From assembly GCF_000482325.1 (NCBI RefSeq), contig NZ_KI535295.1, positions 545,060 through 609,059 on the forward strand: a DNA stretch of 64,000 nucleotides, written 5' to 3'. The DNA is from Bacillus sp. UNC438CL73TsuS30 (GTDB lineage Bacteria; Bacillota; Bacilli; Bacillales; Cytobacillaceae). The notes below the pieces were generated by a model. The model saw only the letters and a list, made by a program, of their open reading frames with translations, had not been told where the DNA came from and ran no database searches. This document shows, piece after piece, positions 49,332-58,944 of the stretch. Numbering within the stretch: position 1 is the stretch's first letter; each line of letters begins with the position of its first letter. Position numbers and translations under genes: made by a program.

Positions 49332-49360
49332 TTGCATGGGCTATGGAAGTATGTTACGAT
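49332..49360 (+). promoter_or_regulatory. Probable sigma-A promoter of hslV-hslU-codY
   Basis: TTGCAT (49332-49337), 17 bases, TACGAT (49355-49360), starting 7 bases after the trmFO stop and giving a leader of about 220 bases. Confidence 0.5.
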
Positions 49361-49494
49361 TTAGTAGGCCTTGCTTGCTGGAAGCATGATAAATGTGAAT
49401 GTTTTATTAACATTCTATCTCGGTTATTTACAAATAGAGAAGAATTACTCAAAATATAGAATTGAACATTTTCAACATGGTTTTAGTACATTTA

Positions 49495-49522
49495 TTGTTC
49501 ACGTTTGAACAAGGAGTTCACG
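49495..49522 (+). promoter_or_regulatory. Inverted and direct repeat upstream of hslV, operator candidate
   Basis: TTGTTCA-CGTT-TGAACAA (49495-49512), a perfect 7-base inverted repeat, and GTTCACG occurring at 49497 and again at 49516. The half-site spacing does not fit the LexA GAAC-N4-GTTC box. The cognate factor is unknown. Confidence 0.35.
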
Positions 49523-49585
49523 ATGCTTTTTCATTCTTGAGTTAATCGGAATATAGAAAACTCCAAAAGAGGAGGATTTTAATTA

Positions 49586-50128
49586 ATGGAGCAATTTCAT
49601 GCTACTACGATTTTTGCGGTTCACCATAAAGGTGAATGTTCGATGTCAGGTGATGGGCAAGTCACATTTGGAAATGCGGTTGTAATGAAGCACACAGCAA
49701 GAAAAGTCAGAAAGATTTTTAATGGTAGAGTATTAGCCGGTTTTGCTGGATCCGTTGCGGATGCTTTTACATTGTTTGAGTTATTTGAAGGTAAACTTGA
49801 AGAATATAATGGAAACCTTCAAAGAGCAGCAGTGGAACTTGCTAAGGAATGGCGCAGCGATAAAATGTTGCGAAAGCTTGAAGCGATGCTGATTGTTATG
49901 AATCGAGAAAGTTTGCTGCTTGTTTCCGGAACTGGAGAAGTCATAGAGCCAGATGATGGTATACTTGCGATTGGTTCCGGCGGCAATTATGCCTTAGCTG
50001 CGGGCCGCTCTTTAAAGAAATACGCAGGGGATCATTTATCTGCAAAAGAAATTGCCAAAGCTTCTTTAGAAATAGCTGCTGAAATATGTGTGTATACGAA
50101 TCACAATATTATTGTTGAAGAGCTATAA
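49586..50128 (+). CDS. hslV: ATP-dependent protease subunit HslV (ClpQ/CodW)
   Basis: Proteolytic dodecamer of the HslUV/ClpYQ complex, N-terminal nucleophile hydrolase. Seen: 180 residues; [12 protein letters not shown] start, [32 protein letters not shown] and [13 protein letters not shown]. subtilis ClpQ begins MSSFHATT and is reported to use Ser2 as nucleophile; here residue 2 is glutamate, so the nucleophile would have to be Thr7 or Thr8 after removal of the first residues. AGAGGAGG lies upstream and no other start is possible. Confidence 0.94.
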   Translation: MEQFHATTIFAVHHKGECSMSGDGQVTFGNAVVMKHTARKVRKIFNGRVLAGFAGSVADAFTLFELFEGKLEEYNGNLQRAAVELAKEWRSDKMLRKLEAMLIVMNRESLLLVSGTGEVIEPDDGILAIGSGGNYALAAGRSLKKYAGDHLSAKEIAKASLEIAAEICVYTNHNIIVEEL

Positions 50129-50148
50129 CGGGAAGGGAGTCCTGATCA

Positions 50149-51555
50149 ATGGGAAAAACAACAAATTTAACCCCGCGCCAAATCGTAGAGAGACTTGACC
50201 AATATATTATTGGGCAGAAGGATGCGAAGAAAGCTGTAGCTGTTGCACTTAGGAATCGATACAGAAGAGGCTTATTAACCGAAAAATTACGGGATGAAAT
50301 TATTCCGAAAAATATTTTAATGATTGGACCTACAGGTGTTGGTAAAACAGAAATAGCCCGCAGGATTGCTAAGCTAGTCGGGGCTCCTTTTGTTAAGGTT
50401 GAGGCAACCAAATTCACTGAGGTGGGCTATGTTGGCCGTGATGTAGAGTCTATGGTCCGTGATTTAGTGGAAACTTCTGTTCGGTTGGTGAAAGAAGAAA
50501 GAATGCTTAACGTTAAGGAACGGGCAGAGGAAAATGCAAACAGCAGACTTGTAGACCTGCTAGTACCGTCAGCAAAGAAGTCAACCGGTTATAAAAATCC
50601 TCTCGAAATGTTATTTGGCGGTGGAAACTCCCAAAGTGAACATGAGTCACCGCAAACCGATGATTATTCGATTAACGAAAAGCGAAAAAATGTTAAGGAA
50701 AAGCTAGCATTAGGTCAACTAGAGGATGAAATTGTTTCTGTTGAAGTGGAAGAGCAGGCTCCATCCATGTTTGATATGCTTCAAGGCTCCGGAATTGAAC
50801 AAATGGGCATGAATATGCAGGATGCCTTGAGTAGTTTTATGCCAAAGAAACGGAAAAAAAGAAAATTAACCGTCCGAGAAGCTAGAAAAGTTCTAACGAG
50901 TGAAGAAGCGCAAAAGTTAATTGATATGGATGAAGTAACCTCAGAAGCGGTTTACAGAGCAGAACAAAATGGCATCATTTTTATTGATGAAATCGATAAA
51001 ATTGCAAGTAAGAATTCCGGTGGATCATCAGCAGATGTTTCTCGTGAAGGGGTTCAAAGGGATATTTTACCTGTTGTAGAGGGTTCAACGGTAGTAACCA
51101 AATATGGTTCGGTTAAAACGGATCATGTCTTGTTTATTGCAGCAGGAGCCTTCCATATGGCAAAGCCTTCTGATTTAATTCCGGAATTACAAGGCCGATT
51201 CCCAATTCGGGTTGAATTAACAAAACTAAATGTAGAAGATTTCTTCAGGATTCTTATTGAGCCTGATAATGCCCTTATCAAGCAATATCAAGCATTATTG
51301 GAAACTGAAGGTATACAAATTGAATTTTCTGACGATGCTATTCGTAGAATCGCTGAAGTTGCTTTTGACGTGAATCAAAATACGGATAATATTGGAGCAA
51401 GACGACTCCACACCATATTAGAAAAACTTTTGGAGGATTTATCCTTCGAAGCACCTGATATTACAATGGAGAAAATTACGATTACACCGCAATATGTCGA
51501 CGACAAACTTGGAGCGATCTCAAAAAATAAGGACTTAAGTCAATTTATTCTTTAA
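50149..51555 (+). CDS. hslU: ATP-dependent protease ATPase subunit HslU (ClpY/CodX)
   Basis: AAA+ unfoldase that feeds HslV. Seen: 468 residues; [16 protein letters not shown], Walker [10 protein letters not shown] near 61-69, [17 protein letters not shown] pore region, an intermediate I-domain (about 115-250) rich in charged residues, Walker [10 protein letters not shown] near 275, and the C-terminal LSQFIL tail that inserts into HslV. The I-domain includes a polar, serine/glutamine-rich stretch typical of Bacilli. It is 20 bases after hslV. Confidence 0.97.
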   Translation: MGKTTNLTPRQIVERLDQYIIGQKDAKKAVAVALRNRYRRGLLTEKLRDEIIPKNILMIGPTGVGKTEIARRIAKLVGAPFVKVEATKFTEVGYVGRDVESMVRDLVETSVRLVKEERMLNVKERAEENANSRLVDLLVPSAKKSTGYKNPLEMLFGGGNSQSEHESPQTDDYSINEKRKNVKEKLALGQLEDEIVSVEVEEQAPSMFDMLQGSGIEQMGMNMQDALSSFMPKKRKKRKLTVREARKVLTSEEAQKLIDMDEVTSEAVYRAEQNGIIFIDEIDKIASKNSGGSSADVSREGVQRDILPVVEGSTVVTKYGSVKTDHVLFIAAGAFHMAKPSDLIPELQGRFPIRVELTKLNVEDFFRILIEPDNALIKQYQALLETEGIQIEFSDDAIRRIAEVAFDVNQNTDNIGARRLHTILEKLLEDLSFEAPDITMEKITITPQYVDDKLGAISKNKDLSQFIL

Positions 51556-51670
51556 AAGAGGGTGTTACCAGCCCTTTCTTATGGGGAAACAGTAAAAACA
51601 CCTAATATTCAAAAGATGATTGTCAAATAAAATTTAATATTGGTTGCAGATCATTAGGAGGAAGAATTAC

Positions 51671-52450
51671 ATGGATTTACTTTCAAAAACTAGAAAAATT
51701 AATGCGTTATTACAAAAGGCTGCAGGAAAGCCGGTAAACTTTAAAGAAATGGCTGAAACACTAAGTGAAGTGATTGAGTCAAATATTTATGTTGTTAGCC
51801 GTCGTGGTAAATTATTAGGCTTTGCAGTTAATCAGCATTTTGAAAATGAGCGCATGTCAAAAATGTTGGAAGAGCGTCAATTCCCCGAAGAATATACGAA
51901 AGGTTTATTTAATATTCAAGAAACATCTCCAAACCTTGATGTTAATAGTGAATATACTGCCTTTCCAGTTGAAAACAAAGAACTTTTCCCTGAAGGCTTA
52001 ACGACTGTTGTTCCAATTATTGGCGGCGGTGAACGGTTAGGAACATTAATCCTCGCAAGAGTACAGGAAAAATTCCTTGATGATGATTTAATTCTTGCAG
52101 AGTACGGTGCAACCGTAGTAGGTATGGAAATCCTACGGGAAAAAGCAGAGGAAATTGAAGAAGAAGCTAGAAGTAAAGCAGTTGTACAAATGGCGATTAG
52201 TTCGCTGTCTTATAGTGAACTTGAAGCAATTGAACATATTTTTGAAGAATTAAACGGTCATGAAGGCTTATTAGTTGCATCAAAAATTGCCGATCGTGTT
52301 GGGATTACCCGCTCGGTTATTGTCAATGCATTAAGAAAGCTTGAAAGTGCAGGCGTAATCGAGTCTCGTTCCCTTGGAATGAAAGGAACGTATATTAAAG
52401 TCTTAAACGACAAGTTCTTAGTTGAGCTTGATAAATTAAGATCTAATTAA
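51671..52450 (+). CDS. codY: GTP- and branched-chain-amino-acid-sensing pleiotropic repressor CodY
   Basis: Global regulator that binds isoleucine and GTP and represses amino acid, competence and nutrient-scavenging genes in rich conditions. Seen: 259 residues, equal to B. subtilis; N-terminal GAF domain (about 1-155) beginning [15 protein letters not shown], long linker helix, and a C-terminal winged helix with [19 protein letters not shown] near 200-218. The ATG at 51671 has TAGGAGGAAG upstream. It is followed by a terminator and then by rpsB; the fla/che operon found here in B. subtilis is absent. Confidence 0.98.
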   Translation: MDLLSKTRKINALLQKAAGKPVNFKEMAETLSEVIESNIYVVSRRGKLLGFAVNQHFENERMSKMLEERQFPEEYTKGLFNIQETSPNLDVNSEYTAFPVENKELFPEGLTTVVPIIGGGERLGTLILARVQEKFLDDDLILAEYGATVVGMEILREKAEEIEEEARSKAVVQMAISSLSYSELEAIEHIFEELNGHEGLLVASKIADRVGITRSVIVNALRKLESAGVIESRSLGMKGTYIKVLNDKFLVELDKLRSN

Positions 52451-52472
52451 TAAAAAGTAAACCTAAAAAGGA

Positions 52473-52511
52473 GAATCCCCTATTACAAAAAATAGGGGAT
52501 TCTATTTTTTG
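52473..52511 (+). terminator. Intrinsic terminator after codY
   Basis: GAATCCCCTATT / AATAGGGGATTC, 12 perfect pairs with loop ACAAAA, then TATTTTTTG. Confidence 0.92.
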
Positions 52512-52521
52512 AAACTAGTTC

Positions 52522-52551
52522 TTGATTTGTGTTCTATATTTATGCTATATT
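52522..52551 (+). promoter_or_regulatory. Sigma-A promoter of rpsB
   Basis: TTGATT (52522-52527), 18 bases, TATATT (52546-52551), giving a leader of about 110 bases. Confidence 0.6.
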
Positions 52552-52582
52552 ATTTGATGGTGTTAATACACACGCTTGTTGA

Positions 52583-52625
52583 TTTAAACAGACGGTGCTG
52601 TTAAACCAAACAGTTTCTGTTTAAA
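52583..52625 (+). promoter_or_regulatory. rpsB leader with mutually exclusive hairpins
   Basis: Four arms: A TTTAAACAG (52583-52591), B CTGTTAAAC (52598-52606), C AAACAG (52608-52613), D CTGTTTAAA (52617-52625). A-B plus C-D form two hairpins, while A pairs perfectly over 9 bases with D. It may be an S2 autoregulatory leader; function is inferred from structure only. Confidence 0.45.
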
Positions 52626-52635
52626 AATGAGATAA

Positions 52636-53373
<738 letters not shown>

Positions 53374-53392
53374 TTCTATAGTGCCAACATTC

Positions 53393-53432
53393 AAAAAGGT
53401 GATAAGAGGGAGACCCTTTATCACCTTTTTTT
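53393..53432 (+). terminator. Intrinsic terminator after rpsB
   Basis: AAAAAGGTGATAA / TTATCACCTTTTT with an inner GGG-AGA-CCC hairpin, then T-run; A-rich 5' side. Confidence 0.92.
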
Positions 53433-53559
53433 AAAGAAAATTCAAGTCTAGACTAGCCCCTTGGGGAACAAACAAAGGCGTAGTTTAAAAGCAAAAAGGT
53501 TTATCTTAGGTTTGATTGGCTAAGATATGAATACATAGTATATAAGGAGGAAATACATT

Positions 53560-54444
53560 ATGGCAGTAACGGCTCAAATGGTTAAGGAACTTCGTGAAAA
53601 AACAGGCGCAGGAATGATGGATTGTAAAAAAGCATTAACAGAAACAAATGGTGATATGGACAAAGCAATTGATTACCTTCGTGAAAAAGGAATTGCAAAA
53701 GCTGCAAAGAAAGCAGATCGTATTGCTGCTGAAGGAACAACTTACATTTTAACAGAAGGAAACGAAGCAGTTATCCTAGAAGTGAACTCAGAAACTGACT
53801 TCGTTGCAAAAAACGAAGGTTTCCAAACACTTGTTAAGGAACTTGCTGAACACCTTCTAAAAAATAAACCAGCAACAGTAGAAGAAGCTTCTGAGCAAAA
53901 AATGGAAAATGGTGCAACAGTTTCTGAACATATCAATGCTGCAATTGCTAAAATTGGTGAAAAGCTTTCCCTTCGCCGCTTTGTAATTGTATCTAAATCC
54001 GATAATGATGCATTCGGTGCATACCTTCACATGGGCGGTCGTATCGGTGTTTTATCTGTACTTGAAGGCACTACTGATGCAAGTGCAGCAAAGGATGTTT
54101 CCATGCATATCGCTGCGTTAAATCCAAAATATGTTTCTCGTGATCAAGTATCACAAGAAGAAGTTGAGCGTGAGCGCGAAATCTTAACACAGCAAGCCCT
54201 TAACGAAGGTAAGCCGGAAAATATCGTTGCAAAAATGGTTGAAGGCCGCCTAGGAAAATATTTTGAAGATGTTTGTGTTCTTGATCAAGCATTCGTTAAA
54301 AACCCTGATCAAAAAGTACGCCAATTCGTTGAATCAAAAGGTGCTACTGTTCGAGAATTCATTCGCTATGAAGTAGGCGAAGGCATTGAAAAACGTGAAG
54401 ATAACTTTGCAGAAGAAGTTATGAACCAAGTAAATAAAAAATAA
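53560..54444 (+). CDS. tsf: Elongation factor Ts
   Basis: Nucleotide exchange factor for EF-Tu. Seen: 294 residues; N-terminal UBA-like [21 protein letters not shown], the EF-Tu contact [11 protein letters not shown] near 81-91, and the C-terminal dimerisation region. AAGGAGG ribosome site; separated from rpsB by a terminator and from pyrH by another. Confidence 0.98.
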   Translation: MAVTAQMVKELREKTGAGMMDCKKALTETNGDMDKAIDYLREKGIAKAAKKADRIAAEGTTYILTEGNEAVILEVNSETDFVAKNEGFQTLVKELAEHLLKNKPATVEEASEQKMENGATVSEHINAAIAKIGEKLSLRRFVIVSKSDNDAFGAYLHMGGRIGVLSVLEGTTDASAAKDVSMHIAALNPKYVSRDQVSQEEVEREREILTQQALNEGKPENIVAKMVEGRLGKYFEDVCVLDQAFVKNPDQKVRQFVESKGATVREFIRYEVGEGIEKREDNFAEEVMNQVNKK

Positions 54445-54449
54445 TTTGA

Positions 54450-54478
54450 ATAGGGAGCACATTGTGTTCCCTATTTTT
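54450..54478 (+). terminator. Intrinsic terminator after tsf
   Basis: ATAGGGAGCAC / GTGTTCCCTAT, 11 pairs with one G-U and an ATT loop, then TTTTT. Confidence 0.88.
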
Positions 54479-54530
54479 GAAGCATGAAGAAATTAAATGG
54501 TAATACATCATCAAAAATTCGGAGGTTTAT

Positions 54531-55256
54531 ATGGGTAGTCCTAAGTACAAACGCGTCGTTTTAAAATTAAGCGGGGAAGCACTTGCGGGAGAGTCGAGCT
54601 TTGGCATTAAACCTTCTGTGATTAAATCCATTGCTGCTCAAGTAAAAGAGATTGCTGAACTTGGAGTTGAAGTAGCAGTTGTTGTTGGCGGCGGCAATAT
54701 TTGGCGCGGGAAAATCGGCAGTGAGATGGGAATGGACCGGGCAACGGCTGATTATATGGGAATGTTGGCGACGGTAATGAATTCCTTAGCACTTCAAGAT
54801 AGCTTAGAGCATTTAGGGATTGAATCACGCGTGCAAACTTCAATTGAAATGCGTCAGGTTGCAGAACCCTATATAAGACGTCGTGCAATAAGACATCTAG
54901 AAAAGAAACGTGTAGTAATTTTTGCAGCAGGTACTGGAAATCCATATTTCTCAACGGATACAACTGCAGCACTCAGAGCAGCAGAAATTGATGCAGAAGT
55001 AATTTTAATGGCAAAAAATAATGTAGATGGGGTATATTCTGCAGACCCTCGTATAGATAAAAATGCAACTAAATATGAGGAGCTTTCTTATCTTGATGTA
55101 ATCAAAGAAGGGTTGGCCGTAATGGATTCCACTGCCTCTTCATTATGTATGGATAATGATATTCCGCTTATTGTTTTCTCAATTATGGAACAAGGGAATA
55201 TTAAACGCGCCGTAATGGGTGAAAAAATTGGAACAATTGTTAGGGGGAAAAACTAA
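54531..55256 (+). CDS. pyrH: UMP kinase
   Basis: Bacterial-type UMP kinase, feedback-inhibited by UTP and activated by GTP. Seen: 241 residues; amino-acid-kinase fold with [12 protein letters not shown] near 8-19, [10 protein letters not shown] near 52, [13 protein letters not shown], and [20 protein letters not shown] near 130. GGAGG ribosome site. The stop and the frr start share one base (TAATG). Confidence 0.98.
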   Translation: MGSPKYKRVVLKLSGEALAGESSFGIKPSVIKSIAAQVKEIAELGVEVAVVVGGGNIWRGKIGSEMGMDRATADYMGMLATVMNSLALQDSLEHLGIESRVQTSIEMRQVAEPYIRRRAIRHLEKKRVVIFAAGTGNPYFSTDTTAALRAAEIDAEVILMAKNNVDGVYSADPRIDKNATKYEELSYLDVIKEGLAVMDSTASSLCMDNDIPLIVFSIMEQGNIKRAVMGEKIGTIVRGKN

Positions 55257-55813
55257 TGCCAAAACAAGTCATCTCCAACGCAAAAGATAAAATGTCAAAA
55301 GGGATTCAAGCATTTACACGTGAGCTTGCAAGCATTCGTGCCGGAAGAGCAAGTGCATCCCTATTGGACCGGATTACCGTTGATTATTACGGAGCGCCAA
55401 CTCCAGTAAACCAGGTTGCAGGAATTACAACTCCTGAGGCAAGACTTCTGGTCATTCAGCCGTACGACAAATCCATTCTTGGTGATATCGAGAAGGCGAT
55501 TCTAAAATCCGATTTAGGTTTGAATCCATCAAATGATGGTATGCTCATTCGGATTGCGATTCCACAACTAACGGAAGAACGTCGTAAAGAACTTGTTAAA
55601 TTAGTGAAAAAAGAATCAGAAGAAGCAAAAGTAGCGATTCGAAATGTACGTCGTGATGCAAATGAAGACTTGAAAAAGTTAGAGAAAAAAGGCGATATTA
55701 CTGAAGATGATCTTCGAGGTTATTCTGACGATATTCAAAAATTGACAGATGAAAATATCAGTAAAATTGATAAAATTACAAAAGACAAAGAGAAAGAAAT
55801 TATGGAAGTATAA
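55256..55813 (+). CDS. frr: Ribosome recycling factor
   Basis: With EF-G splits post-termination 70S ribosomes. Seen: 185 residues; [19 protein letters not shown] near 30-48, the conserved tip of domain I, then the small domain II, and the lysine-rich C-terminal helix [21 protein letters not shown]. Coupled to pyrH by a one-base overlap. A terminator follows. Confidence 0.98.
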   Translation: MPKQVISNAKDKMSKGIQAFTRELASIRAGRASASLLDRITVDYYGAPTPVNQVAGITTPEARLLVIQPYDKSILGDIEKAILKSDLGLNPSNDGMLIRIAIPQLTEERRKELVKLVKKESEEAKVAIRNVRRDANEDLKKLEKKGDITEDDLRGYSDDIQKLTDENISKIDKITKDKEKEIMEV

Positions 55814-55833
55814 CCAATTTACTTGGCAGGGTG

Positions 55834-55857
55834 ACCCTCTATTTTAGGGGGTTTTTT
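55834..55857 (+). terminator. Intrinsic terminator after frr
   Basis: ACCCTCTA-TTT-TAGGGGGT, 8 pairs with one G-U, then TTTTT. Confidence 0.88.
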
Positions 55858-56084
55858 CACTATTTGAGCTCAGATTCTTTTTGGAGATTTATCAAAATAA
55901 GTTTTCTGAATATTATTCTTAATTCCTTATATTTTACATAAGTTAGTTATTAGAAGATATCTTCATGTTTTTTTGGTATGATAAAAACATGCTAAATGAT
56001 CATTCATAGGATTTGTTACTGGTTCGATTAGAGAAAAATCTATTATCGGAGTATATGATTAACTTAATTTGGAGGAGCATTGTC

Positions 56085-56861
56085 ATGTTTAATAAAATAA
56101 GGCTTTGGAAGAATCAAAATAACTCTTCCACACTCCGAGAAAAAATAGAAGAGATAAAAAAATTACCAATTCCTGAGCATGTTGCGATTATAATGGACGG
56201 GAATGGACGATGGGCAAAAAAAAGGGCATTACCACGAATAGCAGGACACCATGAAGGGATGAAGGTCGTTCGTAAAACTACACGACTTGCCAATCAGCTT
56301 GGAATTAAAACCTTAACCTTATATGCCTTTTCAACTGAAAATTGGAAACGACCTAAAAACGAAGTGGAATATATCATGAAATTACCTGAGGAATTTCTAG
56401 GTACGTTCCTTCCGGAATTAATTGAAGAAAATGTTCAAGTGAAAATGATGGGATACAAAGATAAACTCCCTGTACATACATTACACGCGATTGAAAAAGC
56501 TATTGAAGAAACAAAAAATAATAATGGACTAGTCTTAAACTTTGCGCTGAATTACGGAAGCAGGGCTGAAATCATTGATGCAGTCAAACAAGTCGTAAGT
56601 GATTGCAGAAGTGATATTATGAATGAAAATGATTTAAATGAAGAGGTTTTTTCCTCGTATTTGATGACAGCAAACATGACGGACCCTGATCTATTAATTC
56701 GAACAAGTGGTGAAATTCGCCTGAGCAATTTCATGCTTTGGCAATTGGCTTACACAGAATTCTGGTTTACTGAGGTTTTATGGCCGGACTTCGGTGAGGA
56801 GCATCTGCTTGAGGCGATTGAAACATTTCAAAATCGTCAGCGCCGGTTTGGAGGAATATAG
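56085..56861 (+). CDS. uppS: Isoprenyl transferase (undecaprenyl diphosphate synthase)
   Basis: cis-Prenyltransferase making the C55 lipid carrier for wall polymers. Seen: 258 residues; HVAIIMDGNGRWAKKR with the catalytic Asp38, GHHEGMKVVRK, LTLYAFSTENWKRP and DLLIRTSGEIRLSNFMLWQ. The ATG at 56085 (MFNKIRLWKN) has TTGGAGGAG upstream; the longer upstream frame is not supported. It leads uppS-cdsA-dxr-rseP. Confidence 0.96.
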   Translation: MFNKIRLWKNQNNSSTLREKIEEIKKLPIPEHVAIIMDGNGRWAKKRALPRIAGHHEGMKVVRKTTRLANQLGIKTLTLYAFSTENWKRPKNEVEYIMKLPEEFLGTFLPELIEENVQVKMMGYKDKLPVHTLHAIEKAIEETKNNNGLVLNFALNYGSRAEIIDAVKQVVSDCRSDIMNENDLNEEVFSSYLMTANMTDPDLLIRTSGEIRLSNFMLWQLAYTEFWFTEVLWPDFGEEHLLEAIETFQNRQRRFGGI

Positions 56862-56885
56862 TCCATAAAGGTGTGAAACTAATAG

Positions 56886-57683
56886 ATGAAGCAAAGAATC
56901 ATAACAGCAGTCGTGGCCGCCGCACTTTTTGTTCCGATTGTGTTTTATGGAGGACTGCCATTCGTCCTATTATCGTATTTCTTGGCAACTATTGGCTTGT
57001 ACGAGCTTTTAAAAATGAAAAATCTTTCTATTTTTACCGTACATGGCTTTCTGGCAACATTGTTTCTTTGGGTGATTATATTTCCAAAACAATATGACCA
57101 CGTCATGAATACTTTTTATTATACAAAATCTGAATTGGCCATTGCTTTTGTGTTGTTGCTGTTGGCCTATACAGTTATAACGAAAAACCGATTTACTTTT
57201 GAAGATGGAGCTTTTTCCGTTCTTTCTGCCGTTTATGTTGGAATGGGGTTTTATTTTTTCATGGAAGCCCGTAATGCCGGCCTTGTTTATATTTTTTATT
57301 CCTTGTTTATCATGTGGGCAACCGATTCTGGTGCATATTTCATCGGAAAAGCTGCCGGTAAGAACAAATTATGGCCGGAAATAAGTCCAAATAAAACCAT
57401 TGAAGGTTCCATTGGCGGTGTAGTATGTGCTCTTATTGTCGGGGTTTTATTTGCTTTATTTTCCGATTTTAATGCATCATTACTTGAAATATTAGGAATT
57501 ACCATAGTGTTATCTATTTTTGGACAAATCGGTGATTTGGTTGAATCGGCGTTTAAACGTCATTTTAATGTAAAGGATTCTGGGAAAATTTTACCTGGTC
57601 ACGGTGGGATTCTTGACCGATTTGACAGCTTATTGTTCGTCTGGCCATTGTTGCATTTCTTCCACCTTTGGCCAAATTTATAA
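56886..57683 (+). CDS. cdsA: Phosphatidate cytidylyltransferase
   Basis: Makes CDP-diacylglycerol from phosphatidic acid and CTP, the branch point of phospholipid synthesis. Seen: 265 residues, very hydrophobic with about seven or eight membrane helices; C-terminal signature with SPNKTIEGSIGG near 161, QIGDLVESAFKRHFNVKD near 218 and PGHGGILDRFDS near 239. It follows uppS by 24 bases. Confidence 0.95.
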   Translation: MKQRIITAVVAAALFVPIVFYGGLPFVLLSYFLATIGLYELLKMKNLSIFTVHGFLATLFLWVIIFPKQYDHVMNTFYYTKSELAIAFVLLLLAYTVITKNRFTFEDGAFSVLSAVYVGMGFYFFMEARNAGLVYIFYSLFIMWATDSGAYFIGKAAGKNKLWPEISPNKTIEGSIGGVVCALIVGVLFALFSDFNASLLEILGITIVLSIFGQIGDLVESAFKRHFNVKDSGKILPGHGGILDRFDSLLFVWPLLHFFHLWPNL

Positions 57684-57712
57684 GTGGTTTATTTTTTGGG
57701 AGTTGAATATAG

Positions 57713-58855
57713 TTGAAAATAATTAGCCTACTGGGTGCCACAGGATCCATTGGCACCCAGACTCTAGATATTATTCGCGAGCATCCTGATACCTTTCAGC
57801 TAGGTGCAATGTCTGTTGGAAAGAATATTGACTTGGCAAGAAAGTTCATCCATGAATTCAAGCCACAGCTTGTTTCGGTACAGGATTATCAAGACTGCGC
57901 AACCTTAAATACTGAGTTTCCAAATACAAAATTTACATTTGGGCACGAAGGTTTAATTGAGGTTGCTATCTATGAAAAAGCAGAAATTCTTGTAAATGCG
58001 GTGCTCGGGAGCGTTGGACTAAACCCGACATTACAAGCAATTGAAACTGGGAAGGTCATTGCAATTGCCAATAAGGAAACACTTGTTACAGCCGGACATC
58101 TAGTCATGGATGCTGTGAGGAAAAATAATGTTAGTCTACTTCCTGTCGATAGCGAACACTCTGCTATTTTTCAAGCACTACAAGGAGAAAAACATAAAAA
58201 TATAGAAAGATTAATTTTAACAGCATCTGGCGGAAGTTTCCGTGATCGCTCGCGTGCGGAATTAGAAAATGTTACGGTTAATGATGCTTTAAATCATCCA
58301 AACTGGTCAATGGGTGCAAAAATTACCATCGACTCGGCCACAATGATGAATAAAGGTTTAGAAGTAATTGAGGCACACTGGCTATTTGATATGCCATATG
58401 AGAAAATCGATGTTCTGCTTCACAAAGAGAGTATTATTCATTCAATGGTTGAATTTCATGATAGCAGCATTATCGCCCAGTTGGGAACGCCGGATATGAG
58501 GGTGCCTATCCAATATGCTCTTACCTATCCGGAACGCGCTCAGCTCCCGTCAGCAAAACGACTAGACTTAGCGCAAATTGGCAAACTGCATTTTCAGGAA
58601 ATGGATCAAGATCGCTTCCGCTGTCTAAGATTCGCCTATCATGCCGGAAAAGAGGGCGGAACAATGCCAACTGCCTTGAACGCTGCGAATGAAGTGGCAG
58701 TTGCAGCGTTTTTGGAAGGGAAAATTCGTTTCTTGCAAATTGAAGATTTGATTGAAAAAGCAATACACGCTCATCAAACGATGGCACAACCAAGTTTAAC
58801 TGATATCCAAGAGGTCGACAAAGAAACGAGACAATATGTACGTTCACTTCTATAA
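57713..58855 (+). CDS. dxr: 1-deoxy-D-xylulose 5-phosphate reductoisomerase
   Basis: Second step of the MEP isoprenoid pathway, making MEP with NADPH; the product pathway feeds UppS encoded two genes upstream. Seen: 380 residues; NADPH-binding [11 protein letters not shown] at 8-18, [10 protein letters not shown] near 146 with metal ligands, TASGGSFRD, and [23 protein letters not shown] near 199. TTG start with GGGAG upstream. Confidence 0.97.
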   Translation: MKIISLLGATGSIGTQTLDIIREHPDTFQLGAMSVGKNIDLARKFIHEFKPQLVSVQDYQDCATLNTEFPNTKFTFGHEGLIEVAIYEKAEILVNAVLGSVGLNPTLQAIETGKVIAIANKETLVTAGHLVMDAVRKNNVSLLPVDSEHSAIFQALQGEKHKNIERLILTASGGSFRDRSRAELENVTVNDALNHPNWSMGAKITIDSATMMNKGLEVIEAHWLFDMPYEKIDVLLHKESIIHSMVEFHDSSIIAQLGTPDMRVPIQYALTYPERAQLPSAKRLDLAQIGKLHFQEMDQDRFRCLRFAYHAGKEGGTMPTALNAANEVAVAAFLEGKIRFLQIEDLIEKAIHAHQTMAQPSLTDIQEVDKETRQYVRSLL

Positions 58856-58856
58856 G

Positions 58857-58895
58857 GAAAGCTCCGAGCGCCAAGGGCGCTTTAGCTCGACATTT
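58857..58895 (+). repeat. Stop-adjacent palindromic element, copy 4 (after dxr)
   Basis: Begins about 2 bases after the dxr stop: GGAAAGCTCCGAGCGCC, AAG, GGCGCTTTAGCTCGACA. Stem GAGCGCC / GGCGCTT-type with seven good pairs. It resembles copies 1-3 in layout and tail, and no T-run follows. It lies between dxr and rseP, in what should be one operon. Confidence 0.65.
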
Positions 58896-58944
58896 ATCGA
58901 AGTTAAAAGTTACTTCCTTATCCTGATAAAAGGTGGTTTTACTA

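Noticed and set aside
50560..50880. Low-complexity insertion in HslU suggesting a fusion
   Set aside because: It is the I-domain, which varies in length and is polar in Bacilli; flanking AAA+ motifs are intact and in frame.
53512..53541. Promoter TTGATT-18-TAGTAT for tsf
   Set aside because: The predicted start would fall within the tsf ribosome site and leave almost no leader.
55826..55840. GGCAGGGTGACCC resembling the T-box antiterminator core
   Set aside because: It lacks the full AGGGTGGNACCGCG box and the stems; it is the frr terminator.
56013..56084. 24-residue extension of uppS
   Set aside because: No ribosome site at the upstream start, while TTGGAGGAG lies 8-10 bases before the ATG at 56085.
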